Shown here one piece after another: positions 18,671 to 30,152 of a stretch of DNA of 64,000 nucleotides. A program made the translations under genes and the position numbers. The DNA comes from Chaetoderma sp. LZ-2023a (taxonomy: Eukaryota > Mollusca > Caudofoveata > Chaetodermatida > Chaetodermatidae), in NCBI GenBank assembly GCA_034401795.1, contig CM067367.1, positions 51,775,384 to 51,839,383 on the forward strand, written 5' to 3'. The notes beneath the pieces were generated by a model. That model was not told the origin of the DNA and did no database searches. It saw only the letters and a list, made by a program, of their open reading frames with translations. Numbering within the stretch: position 1 is the first letter of the stretch; every line of letters begins with the position of its first letter.

Positions 18671-19872
18671 ATGGCTTCTCTGTATGACCTGGTCAGGTAC
18701 CTTAACTGGCAAGACTTTGTCGATAACCTACCTTTCAGTGACGGCACTAGCGCTCCAGAGTTTGCACGAGGTGTACAGGAGAGAACAGGTGTTGATGTCA
18801 GTGAGGAAGTCCGATAGTTCATCAACAACCTGTCTTGAAGATCTCTATTACTGGCCTGGCAGCTATTATCGTGAGCCTCACAAGCTGCTCGAGACTGCAC
18901 ATTGCAAGGGGCAGAGATTCACCTTGGAGATGGTTAGCCAGTGGCTTACCAGGCAGGCGATGTGACCGATCTACAGACCTCGACCACGGCACATTCGGTA
19001 TGCACACTTCGATGAACCTGTCCTGAACAGAGTCATCAGGCTGATGTGCTGTTCCTTCTGCATGATCGGGTCTGTTCCAGAGGAACATGCAATACCTACA
19101 TGTACGCCCTCACCATCGTCGATGTCGCCAGTAGATACAAGGCGACAGTGCCTCTCACGGATAAGTCCGTGGGTCAGATGGCTGCTGGGTTCAAGAATAT
19201 CTATGAGGAAGTGCAAAATCCCCTCCAGTGGCCGGAGGTGCTGCAAATGGATGAGGGTAAGGAGCTTAGAGGCGAAACTGCGGCCCTCATGCGGAAATAT
19301 GGTGTGGAAATTAGGCGAGGTGAAGTGCGACATCACCATGCCCAGGCTATCATTGAGCGGTGGAACCGGGCACTAGCAGAGAGGCTGTTCCCACATCCGT
19401 ATGCTCAGGAGATGGCTGTCGTCGTTCCGACTGGCATTCATTCCAGGATATGGGTGAGAGGGTTGACTGTTGTGGTGGAGACATCCAATACTGAGGTTAC
19501 TAGGCTGATAGGACAGAAGCCTGTCAATGCCATTCAGCAATCCTCTATGGCCCAACCATTGGAACGACTATGATCTGAGGACAGACTTCTGTCCAATTCC
19601 CTGGTTTGGTATTTGTTTGAGCCTGGCGAGTTGGAGGATGGACGTAGGCAGACGACTGACCCCAACCGCCGATAGATGTACACCAGATTGACAGGTATGT
19701 GGATATGGCTGGACAGCCTACGCTGTACTACCTGGCACATCAGCACAGGGTGCGGAGCAGTCCTAGGCGGCCGTTTGTGCGAGAGGAGCTACAGTTTATC
19801 CCTACAGACACCCAACTACCTCCACCCGGAGTGCTTACGTCGAGTAGACATCCTCCACTGACTGTCGGTTGA
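18671..19872 (+). pseudogene. Polinton integrase (rve superfamily), broken
   Basis: Retroviral-type integrase that inserts the Polinton. Starts MASLYDLVRYLNWQDFVDNL at 18671; the first frame stops at about 18816. The catalytic core is open from 19046 to 19573 and has the complete triad: Asp in TIVDVASRY (about 19121), Asp in VLQMDEGKEL (about 19250) and Glu in AIIERWNR (about 19355), with 34 residues between the second and third. A C-terminal piece follows in another frame with YLFEPGELEDGRR (about 19606-19645), and then REELQFIPTDTQLPPPGVL. This GELEDGRR box is typical of Polinton integrases. The stop at 19870-19872 lies 35 bases from the polymerase stop, tail to tail. Confidence 0.93.
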
Positions 19873-19907
19873 TGTCACATGATGCTCATACATTACCCAG
19901 CAGCTCT

Positions 19908-22900
19908 TCAACATTCCATTGGAGTGATGGCATCCTCGTGACCATAAGCCAGGGTGTAAATACCATCTGGAGCGATCCATCACTTTGTGTCTGAGGGGCT
20001 GAGGCTTGTCGTGTTTTGGTAGACCCTATAGAGGTGGTGACCCTCACTTTGCAGCATGTTCATACCATGGTGGAAGACCTTTAGCTCGAAGAGGCATTCC
20101 TTGTACCATGGCAAATCAGTCTAACCACCAGCAGCAGGATCGTCTTGTACTTGTGGAGAGCAGCTAGATCATCATCGAACAACTTGGCCTGGGAGAAGTT
20201 AGGCTTGGCTATTAGGTGGCACAGCTTGTCCTCATCGGATGACCACACTAGCTTGACATCCACTAGCTTGCGCAAGTTCTCTGTTGTCTTTCCGAAGACA
20301 GCGTTAGTCATCAGCTCGTAGAGATCCTTCTCAAAGTCACTGTTGGCCTTCTTACAGAGCTCTGAGTTTAACCTTATATATGGCTCCAGCCACGGTGACT
20401 GATTGAAGCGTAGAACGTTGTGTATTTTCTTCAACCTCATACCGGAGGTAGTTCTTTATGTTGTGGTAGCGTAGGACATAGCGCTCTTTGTTTCTCAGGT
20501 TAGGCACCAGTTTTTCTGCTTTTGTCTCTGCTATCGACTCGCCCAATGCACACGGATACTCTGAGAGTCACTCTCCCTTCAGCTTCATCTATTCAGGCAT
20601 CAGCGGGTAGGCATTGTGCATGTCATGCAGCTCTTGTGGGTACTCAAGATCAACCTCTAGGATGTAGCACTTTTCATCATCATCGGGATGTTGTGTAATC
20701 TTTATGGCTAGCAATGAGTCATCAATGTCCTGTTTTGTAGGAACGACCCACTCGAATCCACTAGTTGGCAAATGTTGACTCATTGCCCAACCATACAGAT
20801 TGTTAGCATCCAGATACATGATGTGGCATGTCGGCTGTTGTGTAGTATAGCCAGCTAAGTCCCGGGCCAATGGGTGTTTGCCTTAGCATAGCGTTTGCTG
20901 ACCATTGGTACACCACCCCTGAGTCCTTTCTCTATGAAAGCCCCAGCTCCACACCTGTCTTCCTTAGAAGCGCATCGCAGCTCAACCCCGGGCTCGTGTA
21001 ACAGTGTGCTGGGTCCAGATGATACTGCTGGAGGCACGTGATGCGGAAGTTCTCAAAGACATCTGCAAGGAGCAGAGTGTCAGAACGCAGATAGAGCTCA
21101 TGATAGTCTCCCATGGTCTGGCAGCCGAACTAGGCCCAGACAGCATGTGCGTGGTTGTAGTCGCTATCAGATATTCCCTCGCCAGAGAGTTTACTGTAGA
21201 GAGCAGCTTGAGGTGGGAGAGAGGTCTCATTGAAACGGTGCCACCCATCCATGTACTCATAGGGGTATACACCTTTGCGAGCAGGAGCTCATGCTTGGCA
21301 GTGCTAAGTTCATACTGTTTTGTAAGTGGGAACATTGGGGAACTAGCTACCAGCTTGTCAAGTGATGCTGAGAGGAACTGGGCCGAGTCGATGAACCACA
21401 GCCGATGGAGGCTGAAGGAGATGTACTTCTTCATATTGTTGGGGATGCACTTTTTTGTCCCTCTGTGTGAGCGATGGCCTGCATGATGAGGTGAGAAGCA
21501 TACCCACGCAGGTTGTGGAACACGACTGGGATAGTGGTGGCTTCTTGTCCTGACGAGTCGAGGCGCAGCTTTAGATTACACACATGGTGTGCTGCTCCCC
21601 GGTAGAGACCAGTGATGTGGCAGTGATCTCTGACACTATCTATGATTCCGTCATGAGTTAATGGTCTGTCGCACACATGGCAACTGACTGCGGTTTTATG
21701 AGCTCGCCAGTCCTCTCTAGTCATCTCCATCGGCTTAGGGTGGGCGAGCATGGTCGTTATCTTCTCTTCCCATGCCAATCGATCCAGGAAGTGCTTAGCT
21801 GCATCTCCTCCTCGATACAGCACTGGTGGTTCATTGACACCATCACAGTGGACCGCAATGTATGAGAACCCACATATCTCATGGTGTTGCGTTTTCTGTG
21901 TGATGCTCTGAACCGGATTCGCCTCTGGCCCCTCACTCTTGGTTGTTATGGATTCAGTCGGCATAGATGATGAATGGCACCTTGAGTTGCTTGTGGTAGT
22001 TGGTGAACTGTAGCATCTGTCCTCTGTAGGCATTCTTATACGCATTGGTCTGTCACTGATACCACAGCACTCCGGTTTGTGCTTGATGAAAAGTTCTTCA
22101 CGAGAATAGCAATGTAGGCAACGTTCACAAAAGTGTTTACATTCGCTATGCCTACTCTGGTCACGGAGCAGACGATTCAGATCCTTAATCCAGGTATAGT
22201 GTTGCTTGCCGCCCTTGTTGCAGTGGGTAGACACCCTTGTCATGCCCAAATACATTAATGGCCAGGCAATTCTGCCGCTCTACATGCTTAACTTGTTGTA
22301 GAGGGGTTGGAGAGTCTACACTGCTGATGTCAAGGGTGTCCCAGTGCCCTAAATACTTCGATGACCGCTGGGGATTCCTGTCTGCAGGATAAGCAGCAGT
22401 CAAGACAGACCAGTGAAGACAGAGGTCACCATTGTTCTGGACATTAACCACAGCACGTTTTCGCTTAATCGAAGCAGGGAAATCGATGTAGGACCCACCA
22501 CGTAGTGGTTGATATATGGCGATGTTGATGTACAATGCATCAACCTGGTCGACTGGCTAGCCAGACCCCTCGCGGATGTAGTTCTCAAGGTCTTGCAGCA
22601 CCTTGCCGTTGACCTCTTTCACAGCCTCGCTAATATCGCTTGCCTTCAGGGTGGCATGCTTCTTAGACCAGAACGATGGGGTTTGTGGTGACCTCCGTCC
22701 CGTCATTCTTCTCCTTGTGGAGGGTGATCTTGAGAGCAAGGCTGAACTTCACCCCCTTCCCACCAACTTCCTCTCGATCTTGTCCAGGTTTGTATCATGG
22801 AAAGCTGTTGGATCTTTTCCTCCCATATCCAGGAAGTTCACATCCCCGCAGATAGTTCTTGATTGAATGTGGGACCTTCACAAATCCTGGGGGTATGTCC

Positions 22901-23219
22901 CTCATTTCCTGGAATAAAGCATCAAGAAAATTGTTGATCTCCTCATCTGTGAACTTGGGTGGGTTTTTTAGTTTTGGGTGGGGGTGTTTCTCGGAAGTGT
23001 TTGGTAGCTTCCTGCGTGCGGCTGGGATTGGCTTCTCGGAAGTGGTTGGCAGCTTCCTGCGTGGTGTTAGCTTCTCGGAAGTGGGTGGCAGCTTCCTGCA
23101 TGGGGATGGGGTTGGCTTCTTGGGAAGGAGAGCTGCCAGGTTTTCGGCATAAGTGGTTCGTCTAATAAGCCCTGCTGCAACAATCTCGCCAAATTTTGAA
23201 GTACTTCATCAATGTCCAT
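19908..23219 (-). pseudogene. polB: Protein-primed DNA polymerase B of the Polinton, broken
   Basis: Start at 23219. The order is: N-terminus with four RKLP-TSEK-like repeats (22990-23110), a region of the type GSYIDFPASIKRKRAVVNVQ (about 22440-22500), exonuclease signals (DYHELYLRSDTLLLADVFEN, about 21050-21110; FHNLRGYASHLI, about 21485-21520), and a Cys/His HNH-like insert (CHVCDRPL to HHVCN, about 21575-21682). Then palm motif A (MYLDANNLYGWAM, about 20790-20816) and motif B (NAVFGKTTENLR, about 20270-20305). The C-terminal end is present (FELKVFHHGMNML near 20090; IYTLAYGHEDA near 19935). Between motif B and that end about 110 codons are missing, including the DTD box of motif C, so polymerisation is lost. 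Several frameshifts and stops elsewhere. Confidence 0.95.
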
Positions 23220-23223
23220 AGCA

Positions 23224-23630
23224 GATATTTACCTATACAGTTGCGTTTCTCTAATATGGGGATTTTTATGGTATCACCCTTTACTCATAGTAGATTTGTA
23301 GTGGAAGTTTTGTACTTTCCTGGCGTGAATAAACTTATGATCCTGTAGGTCAAAATGGATGATATTTACCTATACAGTTGCGTTTCTCTAATATGGGGAT
23401 TTTTTATGGTATCACCCTTTACTAATAGTGGATTTGTAGTGGAAGGTTTGTACTTGTCTGGCGTGAATAAACTTATGCTGTAGGTCTAAATGGATGATAT
23501 TTACCTATAGTGTTGCGTTTCTCTAATATGGGGATTTTTATGGTACCACCCTTTACTAATAGTGGATTTGTAGTGGAAGTTTTGTACATGTCTGGCGTGA
23601 ATAAACTTATGATGTTGTAGGTCTAAATGG
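23224..23630. repeat. Subterminal minisatellite of the Polinton
   Basis: Three tandem copies of a unit of 133-139 bases beginning GATATTTACCTATA (23224, 23363, 23496). Each holds GTTGCGTTTCTCTAATATGG, ATCACCCTTTACT or ACCACCCTTTACT, and GGCGTGAATAAACTTATG. The polymerase start lies directly at the inner edge, so the first copy may act as its leader. Confidence 0.9.
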
Positions 23631-23683
23631 AAGTTTTCTACTTGCCCGGCATGGTCTGAACTCGGCAAATGCATGATGTGTCT

Positions 23684-23909
23684 CCTCTGTTCTGACCTGT
23701 CTTGACAACCCACCTCCCTCCTGTAGCTGCCGATCCACGATCGGCAGCTCCCGCAAATTAAAACAGTCTACAACAGTCGGCCTCCTACATTACATGTGAC
23801 CGCCTATGTTCTGACCTGTTATGACAGCCCACCTCCCTCCTGTAACCGCGGATCATGGATCGTCAGGTCCCACAACATTCTGTTCTGAAACACCCTATAT
23901 ATAACTACT
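23684..23909 (-). repeat. Right terminal inverted repeat of the Polinton
   Basis: Reverse complement of the left repeat, ending CCCTATATATAACTACT. Contains about two copies of the unit with CCCACCTCCCTCCTGTA, against two and a half on the left. Confidence 0.92.
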
Positions 23910-23915
23910 GATGTC
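23910..23915. repeat. Right target-site duplication of the Polinton
   Basis: GATGTC directly after the terminal ACTACT; matches 3282-3287. Confidence 0.9.
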
Positions 23916-24202
23916 ACATTTTTCTACGACGAAGTCGTGTGATTCAAGACGACACCAGCACAAACAGCAGCAGAGGGCATTATTTTGTGGGACATATTGA
24001 ATGCGGATTCGTGTTGATCCAGGCTAGGTTATTTTTCATGAAGAAATATCATCTCAAAATGGTAAACCGTTCACTTATTCACTAGCAGTACTCTTAACAC
24101 AAGTAGGGTACATGAAAGCATGAAATGGCATACGACAGACAATCAAAGTCTTAAAGACGGATAGCATGCCTGTACCAATTTATGAATCCAGTTTAGCATT
24201 CA

Positions 24203-24562
24203 ATCATATGACGTCATGATCAACTGTGTCACATATAGGAAGACGTCATAATCAATTACATCATGAATGATGCTTAATAGTCCGTCATAAACGCTCAATA
24301 GTCGGACAAGTACTGCGAATTGTATCTCTTTACTATGTAATAAGCATTCAGTTAAATAGTTTGAAACAAATTTGACGGGGAGCTGTTGCTGCTATAGGCA
24401 GAAATAGCAACCAGTAAAATTAGTTCCAAACTATTCAACAGCTTACCTGTTTAGTTTTGTGAAAATTGAGATTTAGAGAGTGCATGGATCGATTGATCCC
24501 AACACCGGCAAATCGTGGATTGATGTTAGTTAGAGATGAGCGGGGCATAGCTAAAACTGGAG
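24203..24562 (+). repeat. TGACGTCA-bearing fold-back element, copy A
   Basis: Family layout: TGACGTCA words, then a GTACGAATTGTATGTCTTTA-like segment, then the palindrome (24349-24441, arms starting CAGTTAAATAGTTTGAAAC), then CTTACCTGTATAGTT-like sequence, GATCCCAACAC, and a GGGCGGGGCATAGCTA-like end. No coding capacity. Confidence 0.75.
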
Positions 24563-25490
24563 TCCTCCATTGTGTATGGATATGTAATTTCAAGAATGTT
24601 AGACTCAATGGTCCCAAGAAGAATGACATGCCAGCGAGAGCTGCACTCAAACCAATGCCGCCTCTAATGGTACTCATCCATAAATCCATGCAAAGAAGGA
24701 TAACAGCCGAGTCTGACTACTTTTCTGCTAGATGTACTCTTCAAGCCTGCAGCTTTTTCAATGGGTACAACACATCCACCAGTTGTGAACAAGACCGTGC
24801 TGTCAAAATAAGTGCCATGACTCCCTCCAGCCCGAAGACTGCGATGGCGATATTGACACGAACACAACCGTTCGCACATGAAACAAGCCATCAGTTTGTA
24901 GAATTCACATGTAACTGACAGCTTTATCTGGTGGCATTGCACCTGATCTGGGCATATGCAGACAGGATCTACATATATATCTAGTACGAATTGTGCACTG
25001 TTTGCTTAGCTTTGCATGCCCACGTAGTACATAAGCAGACTTGCTGATACTATGAGTGCATTATGATGAGGAATGTCAACTTGTATGAATTTATGAAAGT
25101 GCTGGAAAACCTACCAGCTAGTACGGGAAGGAAATGGGTCGATCTACTAATCAAGTCAGTATAAATTACACGATGCACATCAGAGCAGAGCAGAGAGGAT
25201 ACTAGTCGCTCCATCTTGTCACATACTTCTTCACAGCATATTCACTATGCACGGAATGGCATATTCCGCATACGATTCATGGAATTCCCATCTCACTCTG
25301 TCACTGTGCGTGTGCACGTCTCAAAGGGTGAGCATGTCATACGACACGTACCAAACATCTGAAATGAACCCTCGAGTGACGTGTATATCGAGACAACGTT
25401 CATGAGATATAGCAGCGGTCAAGGCGATATCATCGTCCTCTGGCGTACACATGAAACAGTCACGATATAACGATGGTCCTTTCGAGTTTA
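24563..25490. other. No gene seen; one hydrophobic minus-strand stretch
   Basis: A minus-strand stretch at about 24735-24860 reads as a hydrophobic segment (NIAIAVFGLEGVMALILTA) followed by a stop. It might be a remnant exon, but there is no splice or family support. The rest is AT-rich. Confidence 0.3.
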
Positions 25491-25790
25491 TCCATCCATC
25501 ATATGACGTCATAATCAACTACGTAACGTGTAGAATGACGTCATAATCAATGACGTCCTGAATGACGCAGCGAGGTTCGTCGCGAACGCTTAATTGATAA
25601 CGGACTAAGCGTTATTGTACGAATTGTATGGCTTTACTATGTAATAAACATGCTGCTGAATATTTTGAAACAAATTTGACTGGGCGCTGTTGCTGCCATT
25701 ACCTGTATAGTTTCCTGTAAATTGATAGTCACGAGTGCGGTGTTAGTGGATCTTAGCTAGATATGGGCGGGGCTAGCTAAAACAGGAAGG
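25491..25790 (+). repeat. TGACGTCA-bearing fold-back element, copy B
   Basis: Two TGACGTCA words (about 25504 and 25534). Only the left arm of the palindrome remains (25652-25700), so the fold-back centre has been lost. The right flank follows directly (CTGTATAGTTTCCTG). Confidence 0.7.
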
Positions 25791-27516
25791 GTCCATAAGG
25801 GCTCCGCGTGTTTAGAAGCTCAAACCTTGCTGGCATCGTTGGTTTTGAGAAGTTGATGTTTATTTTTTTTAACAATATGAAAGTACACGGACCACCAATG
25901 ATTCACAAGATAGTGATGGAGTAAAATGCTACGTCCATCAATCCTCTTCATCTAGCGAAGCGACATTGTGAGATAAAAAGCAGTGTGCGATCCTCATTTA
26001 ATGCATATAATGTCATTGCTCTATACAAAAGCAAGGATTTTGAAAACAATTAAGCCGCAGATTTCTTCTACGACATAATCCAGAAGAAAGTAACAACCAT
26101 GTCCGTGACAAAAAATCTCGTATGGGTTGGAGAAGTAAAATGTAACACCCTAATTAATTCTAGGGTGATAGGGCGTCAACCTCCACCTTACCCATAAGTA
26201 GGCATCATTGACAATCTCGCGTATGAATTGGTAATAATTTCCACAATTTGCAGATCGATGTTCTTATAGAGACTGATGAAATGAAGACTTCAAGTGCTGT
26301 GTCTGGTCAGGAACACCTAACATAGGTTACTGCCGGTGATTGGTCAAGTACAGACCCAATATCGGATCAGTGCGCGCAGTCTGGTATTGGCCCAGGCCCA
26401 GCCCAGTACCCTGCATTATCGGGGATGAAGGGCAACTTGAAATATCAGCAAGACATGTAGTACATTCAGAAGTCAGCCCTTGATGGTACAACGCGGCTGG
26501 GGCTTTCATAGTTGGACAGTGAAGAATTTCGTAAACAATTTCAGAATTCACATCGAAGGGTTCCTATGTATGAAGGGATATATGTTGGAAATTTAACATA
26601 GACCCCGACAGACACACTAGGGTCAAGTTCAGCTGGCTAACCATAATCAGTTTGCTGATTTACTGAACATGCGCAGTTGCTTTGCCCAGTCGAACGATGC
26701 ATAGTTAACTATAGTACCCGAGTCCGCATTGAATTACTAATGCAAAAAAATTGGAGCCGGGCACCAGTCTCGATTAACCCTTTCTGTCGTATGTTTCGAT
26801 GGCCTACGAAAATGGGTAAAAGCGTCCATATAATATAAAGTGGGAAGGAAATGGGCCTTGGGAATGCAGGGTGCCATAATATCATCAAACTTACATAGGT
26901 TAGGGAAATATTAACATGTTTATGTGCATTTTACCGTGACAAGCGAAACCTATCCGCCATTTTGGATTTTACGGCAATTTCGTACCAACCATTTGGAACC
27001 GAGCTCTGGTGCTCGGTCGACGATAGTTGACTAGCTAGTTAACTATTTTAACTTCGAGTGGGATATAGTTAGCTATAGCTAACTATGGTTAGTGAGGCGA
27101 ACTCGGCCCTGTAGCTAGTTATACTAGTTGCTAGTAGCGACTATAACGATCTATATAATATAGGTACGACGTAGTACGCGAGGACAAAAAGCAGACAGAA
27201 TGACATATGTGCAAGTCAACGTAAAAGTCTTATATGAGCCGCTGTAGTAGAGGTACGAATCGATTTTCCTTGACATGCCTCCTATCTCATATAGGTCTTA
27301 TGTTAATCCAACCCGTAGTCAATCCCCCGTTCCCATTATCTCTCGTCATAGACAGTGAATGCGTTGCTTAATATTCAGTCTGCTCAGTAGTGCAAAAGTG
27401 GGCTAATTTAGTACAGATCTGAGAGTTATCACTGCATGTTTCCCGTACGAAACTAACCCTATATCCATTAAAATTCAAGTGTTTCAATTTAAAGACCACC
27501 AGACCTATACAGGAAA
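25791..27516. other. No gene seen
   Basis: AT-rich intergenic DNA. A segment at about 26320-26420 with ACTGCCGGTGATTGG and TGGTATTGGCCCAGGCCCAG resembles the small fold-back at 29250-29320. Nothing else recognised. Confidence 0.4.
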
Positions 27517-27612
27517 GCTGTTGATTATTTTGAAAGTAATTTGACTGGAACCTGTTGCTGCCATAAGCATACCATAAGGTCCCCGTTAAATTACTTTCAA
27601 AATATTTAACAG
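27517..27612. repeat. Family-1 fold-back without the TGACGTCA flank
   Basis: Arms CTGTTGATTATTTTGAAAGT and ACTTTCAAAATATTTAACAG around a CTGCCATAAGCATACCATAA-type centre. Confidence 0.75.
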
Positions 27613-27812
27613 AACGTTCCTTACATCAGAAAGAATTGGTCGTTGTGGTCTATGGTTTAACCCTTGACTCGCTACTAAAACAAATTATCCTATCATCTGG
27701 AAGTTTTGCAATATGGTTTTAGGTTTCAGCAACGGCCATCTCGGACGCTGTGGCAAAAACTGCTCTAAAACCAGTGAGATACATTTGACAGCTCGAAAGA
27801 TTAGTTTGTGAC

Positions 27813-28015
27813 TCCAAACTAGCATAACCCGGTCTGTCTGTCGGTATGTCTATCAGTCGGTCGGTCGCTTTGGCTCTCAATTTTTTAATATTTTTGACAG
27901 ATCCAGCTATATTCGCGACATAGGCGGATTTGTCAAAAATATAAAAAATTGACATACAAAGCGACCGATCGACTGATAGACATACCGACAGACAGACCGG
28001 GTTATACTAGTTGGG
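27813..28015. repeat. 203-bp fold-back element (family 3)
   Basis: Long inverted repeat. The left arm contains CCCGGTCTGTCTGTCGGTAT then GTCTATCAGTCGGTCGGTCG; the right arm contains the complement. The centre near 27913 holds TATATTCGCGACATAGGCGG. MITE-like, no coding capacity. Confidence 0.85.
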
Positions 28016-28187
28016 TGTCTTAACTACAAACTAGAACGTTTAAAATCACTTACGAAATTGAAAAGCGGCCCCGGACCCAGACACAATCGACCAACCAATC
28101 AATCACCCATTCGCACGTCGAAATTGTTCCCGCGCATCTGCCTATCCATGCATCCTTCAACAACCCTCATCCATCCATTCATGCGCC

Positions 28188-28232
28188 CATTCATTCATTC
28201 ATTCATTCATTCATTCATCCATCCATCCATCC
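28188..28232. repeat. (ATTC)n/(ATCC)n microsatellite
   Basis: CATTCATTC run turning into CATCCATCC. Confidence 0.95.
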
Positions 28233-28979
28233 TTACACGCGCACGCGTGTGCCTGTGAGCGCATAAGTTCTCACCTGCTGTATAACAGTATGTTTTGTTC
28301 TAGGCTGGAGTATTCCGCTTACTATCCACCGATCGTCAGTCCTTCTCTGGAGACGTTTCACCACGAGCTGTGTAAAGCAAGACTATAATAATAAACTAGG
28401 AAGAGGATTTATTTTCATATCATTGGAAATTCCGGTAACTGTTAGGCAATAAAATAGAATTAAAACGTCAAGAGATTGCATAGACCCGCGACTACTGATT
28501 TTTTAAAGGGACGACTATTGATGCAAGACATCTAGGAAGTTATACTGTACGCTATAGACCACTAACCTGATAGGGCAATTTAATAGGCATGTACTGAACA
28601 AATAGGCTACCGGAGTATTGGCTGGGCTATCAGGATACTATGAGTAGAGAAATGTATAATTTATTGCCGGGATCCAACATACTGATTCATATAAGGACAG
28701 CAGTATGTAAGGATAAACGTATATAGGGTCACAATTAACATATATGAACATGTAAGAACAATGTCATATGTATTTTATACCACATGACATATTACTCAAT
28801 ATTTCATACAATATACTATCTCGTGGAAATACACCCTCCACTCCTACCTACGTTTCGACGAAACAGGTTGAGAAAGTGTATGGCTTTCAGCAGCAAAACT
28901 TTTTTTGAAAGTAAGTAACGAAGTTTAGGATCTTTTCACCATCTTTTTATCATCGGATCTGAGGGGAAAATCTGCTCAC
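28233..28979. other. No gene seen
   Basis: AT-rich DNA with scattered short frames; nothing recognised. Confidence 0.4.
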
Positions 28980-29082
28980 CATCTTAGGCTGTGTTCTCAT
29001 TAGAGACCTAATCAGGAATAACGCCATATGAAGTATAGCGTTATTTCTGATTAACTCTCTAGTGAGAACACGGCCTAAGATG
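28980..29082. repeat. 103-bp fold-back element (family 4)
   Basis: Nearly perfect palindrome: CATCTTAGGCTGTGTTCTCA at the left, the complement of CATCTTAGGCCGTGTTCTCA at the right, with inner arms AGGAATAACGC/GCGTTATTTCT. Flanks suggest a TTA or TA target. Confidence 0.85.
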
Positions 29083-29249
29083 CATTGAATTTCCATCAAA
29101 AACAGCATAAACTCAAGCGAGATAGTAAATAGGATTATTGCCCTTATATTGTCGATGTTATTGCTTCTAAGACAATTTCACCATCAAAGTTACATGCAAA
29201 TCACAACAAAGTAATGTATTTAGTAGAGGATGTAGTCTTCCCAAGATAG

Positions 29250-29320
29250 CGCAGGTTACTGGGCCGGTACTGGGCTGTATTTGTCCAGTATTGGTCTCGT
29301 ACCAGCCCAATAACCTGTGT
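29250..29320. repeat. Small fold-back element (family 5)
   Basis: Arms CAGGTTACTGGGCCGGTAC and GTACCAGCCCAATAACCTG, about 70 bp in total. Confidence 0.7.
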
Positions 29321-29749
29321 TACCCGAGGTAGTGCTGGCTTCCGAATGATTTCCTGATTGAGAATAACCTCCGCCTGCTCAGAGGTATCATAGCATTCAA
29401 GTTTATTTGAAGCAATAACGTCTTTGTGCAATTACCTATGTGAGAATACACAGAAGTGTTGTTAGGCAGTTTTATTATCTATGGTACAGTGTCCCAGGCG
29501 TAGGAAGCTGCCAAATGGTGAGGTGGGCAAAGTCAGCATACTTGGAGGGATAGGCTTGGGTGGTCCGGGAGTCTTCACTCGGCCATTTTCTCCCAAACGT
29601 ATAGGGTAGGTGGGTGCAACCGCTCCCTTGCCACCGTCCGCACTCTTCATACAACTTTCAACCGTTCACTTGAAACAAAGGAAAGCTGAGTTAAAATGTA
29701 TTTCCATGTTAACAACATGGATAGTATTGGATGAATCCGATCTGTCGGT
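29321..29749. other. No gene seen
   Basis: Intergenic DNA. A 62-codon minus-strand frame (29462-29650) with a GP- and PP-rich sequence has no support. Confidence 0.35.
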
Positions 29750-30152
29750 CAATTATATGACGTCATAATTAATTACGTCACATGCAGCACGGCGTCGCGA
29801 TCATGATTGACAGCGAACACTCCGTCATGAAACTGGAATAGTCAGTCAAGCGTACGAATTGTATTTCGTTGGTTAATTTAATATTTAATAATCATTCTGC
29901 TGAATAGTTTAAAACTAATTTTACTGTGGCGCTGATAGGCGGCAACAGCGCCAAGTCAAATTAGTTCCAAATAGCCAACATGTTACCAGTATAGTTACCT
30001 TGAAATTGGGATTCTAGGAATTCAGGGATCTAAGTATATACATCGATCCGAACACGTTCATTTCATTGGCAGAATTTAGGTAGAAATGGGCGGGGCATTG
30101 CTAGAAATGGGTGGAGCTTAGCTAGAAATGGGCGGGGCATAGCTAGAAATGG
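29750..30152 (+). repeat. TGACGTCA-bearing fold-back element, copy C
   Basis: TGACGTCA at about 29759, palindrome at 29897-29980, and three copies of a GGGCGGGGCATAGCTAGAAA-like end word in tandem (about 30075-30150), more than in other copies. Confidence 0.75.

Larger units (their letters stand above)
3288..23909. mobile_element. Maverick/Polinton, 20.6 kb, decayed
   Basis: Large self-synthesising DNA transposon related to viruses with protein-primed polymerases. Both ends start AGTAGTTATATATA in inverted orientation, extend into long terminal inverted repeats built of about 120-bp units, and are flanked by the same 6-bp duplication. Inside are the hallmark genes: retroviral-type integrase, protein-primed family B DNA polymerase and a packaging ATPase, plus small genes typical of such elements. 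I did not find a convincing adenovirus-type protease, and no capsid gene could be identified with certainty. Many genes have stops or frameshifts and a hAT-type element interrupts one, so this copy is no longer functional although its ends are intact. Confidence 0.97.

Noticed and set aside
24664..24942. Minus-strand hydrophobic frame that might be an exon
   Set aside because: Only one membrane-like segment, no convincing splice sites or flanking exons.
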